Shown: positions 1 to 5,526 of the stretch, piece after piece | How positions within the stretch are numbered: the first letter of the stretch is position 1 | How the letters are laid out: the number at the start of each line of letters is the position of its first letter | Assembly: GCA_029939535.1 (NCBI GenBank) | Contig: JAOZST010000201.1 | Coordinates: 1 to 6,561 of the forward strand | Source: NBML01 sp029939535 | GTDB lineage: Bacteria > Desulfobacterota > Desulfobacteria > Desulfobacterales > Desulfobacteraceae | DNA length: 6,561 nt | Direction of reading: 5' to 3' | The notes under the pieces: model-generated | Told to the model about the DNA's origin: nothing | The model's database searches: none | Seen by the model: the letters and a program-made list of their open reading frames with translations, nothing else | Program-made: the position numbers and the translations under genes

Positions 1-38
1 ATTTTTCATGGTTTGTTGTACCCGTCAGGGCATGGGGA

Positions 39-1169
39 TTATTCAAAAGCATTTTCAAGTATTTTCAAATAATCTTTTTGATCCAGGTCCCTTGGATTGG
101 ACGGATTTGAATTATTGGCAAAGGACATGGCAGCTATGGTTTCAAACTGGTCCCTGGCAATGTTTAAATTTCTGAACCCAGGGATTTTAAGCCTTAATGA
201 AAGATCTGAAATATTTTTAATGAACAATTGAGCTGCTTTTTCATCCTCTGACTCAACAACTCCTGTTTCCCGGGCAAGATTTGCCATTTTCTTCACACAT
301 GCTGGAAGGTTATAGGCCAGCACATGGGGAAGAAAAATTGAATTGGCAACTCCATGGGGCACGTCGTAAAGGGCGCCAATGGATTCGGAAATGCAGTGAA
401 CCCCTGTGACATCGGAATTGCCAAAGGCAAACCCTGCAATGGTTGACCCATACATGAGATTTTCGCGGTCTTTGTGATTATTTTCAATGTCTGTATATGC
501 ACCTTCCACAGAACCAAGGATCAATTTCACAGCTTTTATCGCATTTATATCGGTAATAAGGGTGGCCGGCCTGGACAAATAAGCCTCTGCTGCATGGGTA
601 AGGGCATCAAGTCCGGTGGAGGCTATAATGGATGGGGGCAGGGTTTTGATAAGATCCGGGTCTACAATGGAAACTGCAGGGTACATTTTGGGTCCCTTGA
701 TACTCATCTTAAATTTCCGATTCACATCGGTTATAACGGAAACCCAGGTCACTTCGCTGCCCGTACCGCAGGTGGTGGGAATGGCTAGAACCGGCAAAGG
801 ATCATTTGCATATTTTGCCCTACCCTCGTAATCTTCTATACTGCCTTTATTCGTGGCTAAAAGGGCCAGAGCCTTTGCCGCATCCAAAGGACTTCCCCCT
901 CCCAGACCAATGACCAGATCCGGTTTAATCTGTCTTAGATCCCTGCCTATATCATTGATGGTATCAGACTTGGGATTTGCTTCAATGGTATCATAGACCT
1001 TTATTCCGGGCAGCATATCCATCGCCTTTTTGAGAAGGCCTGAATCAGCAATGCCTTTGTCCGTCACTATAACAGGATTTTTTACTTTTAAATCCTTGAA
1101 AACAATTCTTTCTATATTTTTGATCTCGCCAGGGCCAAAATATAATTTTACCGGCATATGAAACAGCAT
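39..1169 (-). CDS. Iron-containing (family III) alcohol dehydrogenase
   Basis: Cytoplasmic NAD(P)-dependent oxidoreductase interconverting an alcohol and its aldehyde or ketone. At 376 residues it has the usual length for the Fe-ADH family (FucO, DhaT, AdhB type). The N-terminal Rossmann-like half carries GLGGGSPLDAAK (about 88-99) and PTTCGTGSEV (131-140), both nucleotide-binding signatures. The C-terminal helical half holds the expected metal ligands: Asp188 and His192 in GLDALTHAAEA, His258 in GVHCISES, and His272 in DVPHGVAN. The second His of the canonical HxxxH stretch (His267 in FucO) is Glu262 here. The ATG at 1169 is preceded by AAGGAG (1175-1180) with a 5-base spacer, which supports this start. 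The gene is divergent from the selenoprotein gene and lies on the same strand as the glycerol-type transporter, but separated from it. Substrate cannot be assigned; 1,3-propanediol, lactaldehyde/propanediol, glycerol and simple alcohols are all possible. Confidence 0.93.
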   Translation of the reverse strand: MLFHMPVKLYFGPGEIKNIERIVFKDLKVKNPVIVTDKGIADSGLLKKAMDMLPGIKVYDTIEANPKSDTINDIGRDLRQIKPDLVIGLGGGSPLDAAKALALLATNKGSIEDYEGRAKYANDPLPVLAIPTTCGTGSEVTWVSVITDVNRKFKMSIKGPKMYPAVSIVDPDLIKTLPPSIIASTGLDALTHAAEAYLSRPATLITDINAIKAVKLILGSVEGAYTDIENNHKDRENLMYGSTIAGFAFGNSDVTGVHCISESIGALYDVPHGVANSIFLPHVLAYNLPACVKKMANLARETGVVESEDEKAAQLFIKNISDLSLRLKIPGFRNLNIARDQFETIAAMSFANNSNPSNPRDLDQKDYLKILENAFE

Positions 1170-1281
1170 GGTATCTCCTTTGTTCTTTTATAATTCCTGT
1201 TTGAAGAATTTCTGAATTATTGATACAGATATACCAGATTAATTTCATAAACAATATGATAAGTAAGAAAAGGAGAAAAAT
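1170..1281. promoter_or_regulatory. Divergent intergenic region between alcohol dehydrogenase and selenoprotein genes
   Basis: This 112-base AT-rich spacer must hold the start signals for both flanking genes. On the minus strand TATAAA (1187-1192) lies just upstream of the alcohol dehydrogenase Shine-Dalgarno and could be a -10 box. On the plus strand TATGAT (1255-1260) lies 21 bases before the selenoprotein ATG. Neither has a convincing TTGACA-like -35 at 16-18 bases, so these are candidates only. I saw no sigma-54 GG-N10-GC arrangement and no clear palindromic operator. Confidence 0.35.
1270..1275 (+). promoter_or_regulatory. Ribosome binding site of the SelW-like selenoprotein gene
   Basis: AAGGAG with a 6-base spacer (AAAAAT) before the ATG at 1282. 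This strong Shine-Dalgarno sits in front of a reading frame that appears to be only 10 codons long unless the UGA is decoded. That is good evidence that translation starts here and that the frame is real. Confidence 0.8.
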
Positions 1282-1518
1282 ATGGAAATCAAGATCACCT
1301 ATTGTTCAGTCTGAAATTACCGGCCAAGGGCTGCCGGTCTGGCAGAAGCCATAGAAGAAAACTTTGGCATTAAACCGGAATTAATCCCAGGTTCCGGCGG
1401 GGTCTATGATATTGTTGCGGATAACAAAGTCCTTTTTTCGAAACAAGGAATATCGAAATTCCCAAAACACGATGAAATCATTGAACTGCTGAAAAACTGT
1501 ATTGTATATGGAGATTGA
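1282..1518 (+). CDS. SelW-like (Rdx family) selenoprotein with CxxU motif, UGA = selenocysteine
   Basis: A 78-residue thioredoxin-like-fold redox protein, presumably cytoplasmic, if the UGA at 1312-1314 is read as selenocysteine. The product begins MEIKITYCSVUNYRPRAAGL, with the CxxU pair at Cys8-Sec11 directly after the first beta strand, as in SelW/SelT/Rdx proteins. The rest is family-typical: an amphipathic helix (LAEAIEENFG), then ELIPGSGGVYDIV (33-45), the VLFSK strand (50-54), then GISKFP (56-61) and a C-terminal helix (DEIIELLKN). Sec and Cys form the likely selenenylsulfide redox centre; the physiological partner is unknown. The frame stays open on both sides of the UGA and the conserved motifs lie downstream of it, so this is neither a random stop nor a decayed gene. 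A strong AAGGAG precedes the ATG and a SECIS-like hairpin follows the UGA. The terminal TGA (1516-1518) lies at the normal family length and is taken as the true stop. A standard annotation would truncate or omit this gene. Confidence 0.9.
1312..1338 (+). promoter_or_regulatory. UGA codon with bacterial SECIS-like stem-loop
   Basis: The UGA (1312-1314) is followed after 4 bases by a perfect 6-bp stem, ACCGGC (1319-1324) with GCCGGT (1333-1338), closing an 8-base loop CAAGGGCT (1325-1332) that contains a GGG run. Bacterial SECIS elements lie inside the coding sequence directly 3' of the UGA. They are small hairpins with a G (often GU or GG) in the apical loop, recognised by SelB. From the U of the UGA to the loop G residues is 16-18 bases, within the usual range. 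Lower-stem pairing was not modelled. The hairpin is seen in the sequence; its SECIS function is inferred. Confidence 0.75.
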
Positions 1519-1540
1519 GTAAAAAAGCAGGGAAGATTGG

Positions 1541-1581
1541 CCATGTATCCGGCAGAAAATTTTTTCCTGCCGGATACATGG
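1541..1581. terminator. Perfect 15-bp hairpin between convergent genes, probable bidirectional terminator
   Basis: Arms 1541-1555 and 1567-1581 are exact reverse complements of 15 bases (core ATCCGGCAG / CTGCCGGAT), around an 11-base AT-rich loop. It lies 22 bases after the selenoprotein stop and 25 bases after the glpV stop on the other strand, the classic place for a shared terminator. A U-run exists only on the minus-strand transcript, and about 14 bases beyond the stem (from AAAAAA at 1521-1526). On the plus strand the following sequence is only AT-rich. It may therefore act as a weak or factor-assisted terminator, or as a 3'-end-protecting hairpin. Confidence 0.6.
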
Positions 1582-1606
1582 ATGTTTCACCTAATTATTA
1601 TCTTAC

Positions 1607-3358
1607 TTATTTAACTCTTCCTTCTTTCCAGGCCTGGAGGAGTCCATCATAGTCCACTGTTTCACCCTGGGGTTTTTCATTGGCAAGTTTTGCCTTGGGA
1701 GAACCAGGTTGGTTCAGCCAGTATGCTTCATCTTTTTCAGGATTCAGTTTTGGTCCCTTATCTCCCTGGATACCAGCACGTTCAATTCTTCCAAGAATCT
1801 TATCCTGTTCTGCGGCAAGGTTATTCATTGCAGTGGAAACAGTTACCTCACCGGCAACAGCCTCACCAATGTTCTGCCACCAGAGCTGGGCAAGTTTTGG
1901 ATAATCCGGAACATTCGTACCTGTGGGTGTCCAGGCTACCTTTGCCGGACTTCTGTAGAATTCCACAAGCCCGCCAAGTTTAGGCGCACGATCCGTAAAA
2001 GACTGATGGTTTATATCAGAATTTCGAATTGGAGTAAGCCCCACATGGGCTTTTTTAAGGGAAACGGTTTTACTGACGCAGAACTGGGCAAACAGCCAGG
2101 CTGCTTTTCTTCGATCCACAGGTGTGCTTTTCATGAGAGTCCATGAACCGCAGTCCTGGTAACCCAGTTTCTGGCCTTCTTCCCAATAAGGACCATGGGG
2201 AGAGGGCGCCATTCGCCATTTGGGGGTGCCGTCACCATTAACAACAGGGGTACCTACTTTTACCATATCAGCAGTGAACGCAGTATACCAGAAAATCTGC
2301 TGGGCAACATTACCCTTGGCAAGACTTGGAAGGGATTGATAAAAATCCATTCCAAGAGCGCCTGGAGGTGCATATTTTCTTAACCATTCCATGTATTTGC
2401 GAAGGGCATATTTTGCAGCAGGGCCATTTGCAGCACCGCCACGGGACACACTGGACCCCACAGGACGATTGTTCTCATCCACACGGATACCCCATTCATC
2501 AACGGGTTTCCCATTGGGCATTCCCTTGTCTCCGGCACCTGCCATGGAAAGCCATGCATCGGTAAACCGCCAACCAAGATCTGGTGCTTTCTTTCCATAA
2601 TCCATGTGGCCGTAAATGGCTTTTCCATCAATTTCGCTTACATCTTCACTGAAAAATTCTGCAATATCTTCATAGGCTGACCAGTTCACAGGAACGCCCA
2701 GCTCATATCCATAACGCGCTTTAAATTTAGCTTTAAAGTCAGCTCTGTTAAACCAGTCATAGCGGAACCAGTAAAGGTTTGCAAACTGCTGATCCGGAAG
2801 CTGGTATAATTTACCATCAGGACCGGTTGTGAAAGATTTTCCCATAAAATCATCCACATCCAGTGTTGGCAGAGTAACGTCTTTTCCTTCACCGGCCATC
2901 CAGTCCGTAAGATTAACCACATGCCCATAACGGGAATGGGTACCGATTAAATCTGAATCATTTACATAGGCATCAAAAACATTTTTACCTGACTGCATCT
3001 GAATCTGCAGTTTTTCAATGACATCCCCTTCCTGAATCAAGTCATGGGTCACCTTGATTCCCGTGATCTCATAAAATGCTTTTGCCAAAACTTTTGATTC
3101 ATACTCATGGGTGGGTATTGTTTCGGAAACAACTTTGATCTCCATTCCTTTAAAAGGTGCTGCAGCTTTAATGAACCATTCCATTTCTTCAAGCTGCTCT
3201 AATTGAGACAGGGTCGAAGGCTGGAATTCATCATTGATCCATTTTTTTGCAGCATCAATGTCTGCGTAGGCAGGAACTATTGAGAACAAAAACAATACAC
3301 TCAGAATACATCCCATCAGAGACATTCTGAAACCAATTTTTTCAAACTTTTTTTCCAT
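1607..3358 (-). CDS. glpV: Periplasmic glycerol-type ABC transporter substrate-binding protein (GlpV-like)
   Basis: Binds the transported substrate in the periplasm and delivers it to the GlpP/GlpQ permeases. From the chosen start it is 583 residues, in the usual size range for GlpV and much longer than typical sugar-binding proteins of 400-450. Residues 1-32 form a signal peptide: basic n-region (MEKKFEKIGFR), hydrophobic core, then PAYA with predicted cleavage before Asp33. The mature protein carries stretches I recognise from rhizobial GlpV, such as KKWINDEFQPSTLS, VSETIPTHEYE, VTHDLIQEGDV, KLYQLPDQQFANLYWFRYDW, AYEDIAEFF, KWRMAPSPHG, SWTLMKSTPVDR, FYRSPAKVAWTPTGTNVPDY and ERAGIQGDKGPKLN. 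An earlier in-frame ATG at 3382 has a poorer ribosome site; GGAGGG (3365-3370) sits 6 bases before the ATG at 3358, so I use that one. It is the last gene of the operon. Glycerol is the expected ligand by homology, not proven. Confidence 0.92.
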   Translation of the reverse strand: MEKKFEKIGFRMSLMGCILSVLFLFSIVPAYADIDAAKKWINDEFQPSTLSQLEQLEEMEWFIKAAAPFKGMEIKVVSETIPTHEYESKVLAKAFYEITGIKVTHDLIQEGDVIEKLQIQMQSGKNVFDAYVNDSDLIGTHSRYGHVVNLTDWMAGEGKDVTLPTLDVDDFMGKSFTTGPDGKLYQLPDQQFANLYWFRYDWFNRADFKAKFKARYGYELGVPVNWSAYEDIAEFFSEDVSEIDGKAIYGHMDYGKKAPDLGWRFTDAWLSMAGAGDKGMPNGKPVDEWGIRVDENNRPVGSSVSRGGAANGPAAKYALRKYMEWLRKYAPPGALGMDFYQSLPSLAKGNVAQQIFWYTAFTADMVKVGTPVVNGDGTPKWRMAPSPHGPYWEEGQKLGYQDCGSWTLMKSTPVDRRKAAWLFAQFCVSKTVSLKKAHVGLTPIRNSDINHQSFTDRAPKLGGLVEFYRSPAKVAWTPTGTNVPDYPKLAQLWWQNIGEAVAGEVTVSTAMNNLAAEQDKILGRIERAGIQGDKGPKLNPEKDEAYWLNQPGSPKAKLANEKPQGETVDYDGLLQAWKEGRVK

Positions 3359-3541
3359 ATCATTCCCTCCATCTGCCTTCATTAAAATTGATCCCTTTTG
3401 CAGGAATATACTACAGGCGTGAAGGCTTTTAACACCTGCAATATTTATTATACTTTCAAATTCAACTCAGCGCGCTATTGCGCGAGCTGTTGGCTGTCAG
3501 CTAAAGTCTAATGGCTAAATGCAAATTCCCATACCATTAAA
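3359..3541 (-). other. 183-base intergenic gap inside the operon with hairpins and a possible internal promoter
   Basis: All other junctions in this operon are overlapping or under 20 bases, so this gap stands out. It contains a GC-rich hairpin, CGCGC (3471-3475) with GCGCG (3480-3484) around TATT. The stem can be extended by CAG/CTG across a 2-base bulge (3468-3489). A competing stem, AGCTG (3485-3489) with CAGCT (3498-3502), overlaps it. Downstream in the sense of transcription lies a perfect TATAAT on the minus strand (3447-3452), but no good -35 at the right spacing. Possible roles are transcript processing or stabilisation that sets GlpV level separately from the membrane subunits, an internal promoter, or a dispersed intergenic repeat. 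No gene is seen in it. Confidence 0.45.
3365..3370 (-). promoter_or_regulatory. Shine-Dalgarno deciding the glpV start
   Basis: GGAGGG on the minus strand lies 6 bases before the ATG at 3356-3358. This favours the shorter protein, whose n-region is compact and basic, over the start eight codons upstream, which would add an acidic MKADGGND stretch ahead of the signal peptide. Confidence 0.75.
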
Positions 3542-3820
3542 TTAACCCCAGCGCATGGCAACAGCCATCCACAAAAGGGCGATAACAAAACCTGCCCACA
3601 AAGTAATATCCGTCAATCCAATCCATGCCAGGTGAATATACGCACTTCCCAGAAGCCCAATAAACAGCCGGTCTCCCCTTGTGGTTGCAATGGGCAAAAA
3701 CCCTTTACGTTCAATGGTAGGGGATAAAACCTGCCAGATTGTCATGGAGATAAGGATTAAACCAATGGTTATAAAAAACGTTGCAGTGGGAATTGTCCAT
3801 GCCATCCATTCTAAAGTCAT
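3542..3820 (-). CDS. DUF2160 small integral membrane protein of the glycerol-type ABC operon
   Basis: A 92-residue, strongly hydrophobic protein with about three membrane segments (roughly residues 10-30, 52-70 and 72-89) and a short hydrophilic connection containing ATTRGDRLFIGLLGSAYIHL, the most recognisable part of the family. I recognise it as the DUF2160-type protein found between glpQ and glpV in rhizobial glycerol transporter operons; its molecular role is not established. AAGGAG (3826-3831) lies 5 bases before the ATG, and the glpQ stop is only 15 bases upstream, so it is co-transcribed. Its constant place next to the permeases suggests an accessory transporter subunit or assembly factor, which is inference. 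Confidence 0.88.
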   Translation of the reverse strand: MTLEWMAWTIPTATFFITIGLILISMTIWQVLSPTIERKGFLPIATTRGDRLFIGLLGSAYIHLAWIGLTDITLWAGFVIALLWMAVAMRWG

Positions 3821-3835
3821 TATAACTCCTTATTT

Positions 3836-4639
3836 TTAAACCCGGCCCATGGCAAATCCCTTTGCCAGGTTATTTCTTACAAACCAGATAACAAGGGCTC
3901 CGGGCACAATGGTCAGGATACCTGCAGCGGCCAGCAATCCCCAATCCAGGCCTGAAGCGCTTACGGTACGTGTCATTGTCGCTGCAATGGGCTTTGCGTT
4001 TGTTGTGGTCAAGGTCCTTGCCAGTAAAAGCTCTACCCAGGAAAACATGAAACAGAAAAATGCTGTGACACCGATTCCCGATCGTATCTGGGGAATAAAA
4101 ATAGTTAAAAAGAACCTGGGAAATTTATATCCGTCAATAAATGCAGTTTCATCTATTTCCCGGGGGACCCCGGACATAAAACCTTCGAGAATCCATACGG
4201 CAAGGGGCACATTAAAAAGGCAGTGGGCAAGGGCAACTGCGATGTGGGTATCGATTAAGCCAAAGGTTGAATACAGCTGGAAAAACGGGAGTAAAAACAC
4301 AGCAGCAGGTGCCATCCTGTTTGTCAAAAGCCAGAAAAACATGTGTTTGTCCCCGAGAAAGCTGTACCTTGAAAAGGCATAGGCAGCAGGCAGAGCCGTG
4401 ACAAGGGAAATTGCCATATTCATTGTCACATATAGTATGGAGTTGATATATCCTGAGTACCAGGAAACATCAGTAAAGATTTTAATATAGTTATCAAAGG
4501 TAATATGTTTGGGGTAAAGGGAAAAAGTGCTCAAAATGTCTGCATTGGTTCTCAGGGACATATTCAGCATCCAGTAAATAGGGAGCATCAAAAGAAAAAG
4601 GTATACCAGGAAAAACAGGCTCCGTTTTTTTATTTTCAT
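3836..4639 (-). CDS. glpQ: ABC transporter permease, glycerol-type (GlpQ-like, MalG class)
   Basis: One of the two inner-membrane permeases of a CUT1-like importer; with GlpP it forms the translocation channel and contacts the ATPase dimer. It is 267 residues with about six membrane segments, starting with one directly after a basic MKIKKR n-region. The cytoplasmic coupling loop (EAA motif) is at about 161-185, EIDETAFIDGYKFPRFFLTI followed by FIPQ. The usual EAA triplet is DETA here, while the invariant Gly (Gly170) is kept. The C-terminus (FVRNNLAKGFAMGRV) is typical of MalG-class subunits. The ATG overlaps the glpP stop by four bases (ATGA), and AAGGAGAG lies within the end of glpP, indicating translational coupling. 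The name glpQ follows the rhizobial glpSTPQV nomenclature and must not be confused with the glycerophosphodiesterase GlpQ. Confidence 0.9.
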   Translation of the reverse strand: MKIKKRSLFFLVYLFLLMLPIYWMLNMSLRTNADILSTFSLYPKHITFDNYIKIFTDVSWYSGYINSILYVTMNMAISLVTALPAAYAFSRYSFLGDKHMFFWLLTNRMAPAAVFLLPFFQLYSTFGLIDTHIAVALAHCLFNVPLAVWILEGFMSGVPREIDETAFIDGYKFPRFFLTIFIPQIRSGIGVTAFFCFMFSWVELLLARTLTTTNAKPIAATMTRTVSASGLDWGLLAAAGILTIVPGALVIWFVRNNLAKGFAMGRV

Positions 4640-5508
4640 GATTTCTCTCCTTTTCCTACATTTTGCAGGACCTGATAAAACATAAAGCAGAACAACAGGA
4701 TGATGAGAAAATAAACCAGGGAGAATGCTGCGGCAGGACCCAGATCAAACTGTCCCACAGCAACCTTTACAAGGTAAATGGATAAAAAAGTAGTGGTGTT
4801 CCCAGGGCCGCCGCCGGTGAGGACAAAGGGTTCTGCATAGATCAAAAAACTGTCCATGAAACGAAGCAGCAGTGCTATGGTAAGAACCCCCCTCATCTTG
4901 GGCAGCTGGATATACCAGAATGTTGACCAGGTGGAAGCTCCGTCGATCTTTGCGGCCTGGAAATAGGCTTCGGGAATGGCCCTAAGCCCTGCATAGGCTA
5001 AAAGTACCACAAGGGGTGTCCAATGCCAGACTTCCATAAAAATCAAGGTGATCCATGCCTGGATAGGGCTGGAAGTGTGATCAAATGCAATACCCATCCC
5101 ATTTATGGCAGCACCGAACAGGCCTATATCCGGCCGGGTGAATATAATCCAGATGGTTCCGATAACATTCCAGGGAATTAGCAGGGGCAGTGCAATGAGG
5201 ACCAGGCTTATGGAGGCTGCAATGCCTTTTTTCGGCATCATCAGCGCAATAAGAATACCCAGGGGCATTTCAATTAAAAGCACAAGCCCGGAAAAAATCA
5301 GTTGTTTACCCAATGCAGCATGTAATCTTCTGTCGGACAGGACTTCCTCAAACCACTCAATCCCCACAAACACCCTTTGACCCGGGCCAAAAATGTCCTG
5401 GAGGGAATAATTGACCACTGTCATCAAGGGAATGATGGCGCTGAAGGCAACCAATATAAAAACCGGCAGAACAAAAAACCAGGCTCTATTATCTTTCCAT
5501 TTATCCAT
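4636..5508 (-). CDS. glpP: ABC transporter permease, glycerol-type (GlpP-like, MalF class)
   Basis: Inner-membrane permease pairing with GlpQ. It is 290 residues, with a first membrane segment at about 10-32 and roughly six segments in total. The EAA coupling loop is at about 180-206: EAYFQAAKIDGASTWSTFWY followed by IQLPKMRG, with the conserved Gly190 and LP pair. LTGGGPGNTT (230-239) is the typical MalF-class loop after the EAA region. The ATG at 5508 lies 18 bases after the ATPase stop; the Shine-Dalgarno (TGGAG) is about ten bases away, weaker and further off than those of the other genes. The four-base overlap with glpQ places it firmly in the operon. In the rhizobial system this subunit is called GlpP; the identity as the glycerol-type permease comes from gene order and the recognisable GlpV and DUF2160 neighbours. 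Confidence 0.9.
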   Translation of the reverse strand: MDKWKDNRAWFFVLPVFILVAFSAIIPLMTVVNYSLQDIFGPGQRVFVGIEWFEEVLSDRRLHAALGKQLIFSGLVLLIEMPLGILIALMMPKKGIAASISLVLIALPLLIPWNVIGTIWIIFTRPDIGLFGAAINGMGIAFDHTSSPIQAWITLIFMEVWHWTPLVVLLAYAGLRAIPEAYFQAAKIDGASTWSTFWYIQLPKMRGVLTIALLLRFMDSFLIYAEPFVLTGGGPGNTTTFLSIYLVKVAVGQFDLGPAAAFSLVYFLIILLFCFMFYQVLQNVGKGEKS

Positions 5509-5526
5509 ATCAATGGTTCTCCAAAC

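Noticed and set aside
1..9. ATGAAAAAT on the minus strand as the start of a further gene past the left edge
   Set aside because: Only three codons are visible and no clear Shine-Dalgarno precedes it, so it cannot be supported.
1210..1245. Sigma-54 promoter candidate (CTGGTATATCTGTATC on the minus strand)
   Set aside because: The GG is present but no GC follows at the required spacing.
1312..1314. In-frame TGA as a nonsense mutation or sequencing error making a pseudogene
   Set aside because: The codon sits exactly at the Cys/Sec position of the CxxC/CxxU motif, is followed by a SECIS-like hairpin, and the frame continues with intact family motifs to a normal-length end.
1516..1518. The second TGA of the SelW-like gene as another selenocysteine codon
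   Set aside because: It falls at the expected family C-terminus, no family motif follows, and the nearest hairpin begins 22 bases later and lies in the terminator position with an AT-rich loop.
1381..1590. 69-codon minus-strand reading frame opposite the SelW-like gene
   Set aside because: It reads antisense through the conserved selenoprotein motifs and through the terminator hairpin, with no recognisable product.
1709..2146. 145-codon plus-strand reading frame opposite glpV
   Set aside because: It overlaps strongly conserved GlpV sequence, and its product looks random (many Cys, Phe and Ser without pattern).
3308..3319. LMGC in the GlpV leader as a lipoprotein signal
   Set aside because: The Cys (residue 17) lies at the beginning of the hydrophobic core, not at its end, so it cannot be a lipobox; the AYA site fits signal peptidase I.
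3359..3382. Extended glpV start at the ATG at 3382
   Set aside because: The downstream ATG at 3358 has a stronger, better-spaced GGAGGG and gives a normal signal peptide; the extension adds acidic residues ahead of it.
3849..4382. 177-codon plus-strand reading frame opposite glpQ
   Set aside because: It is fully antisense to a clear permease gene, its translation shows no domain or coherent membrane or globular pattern, and no convincing ribosome site was seen. It mirrors the codon bias of glpQ.
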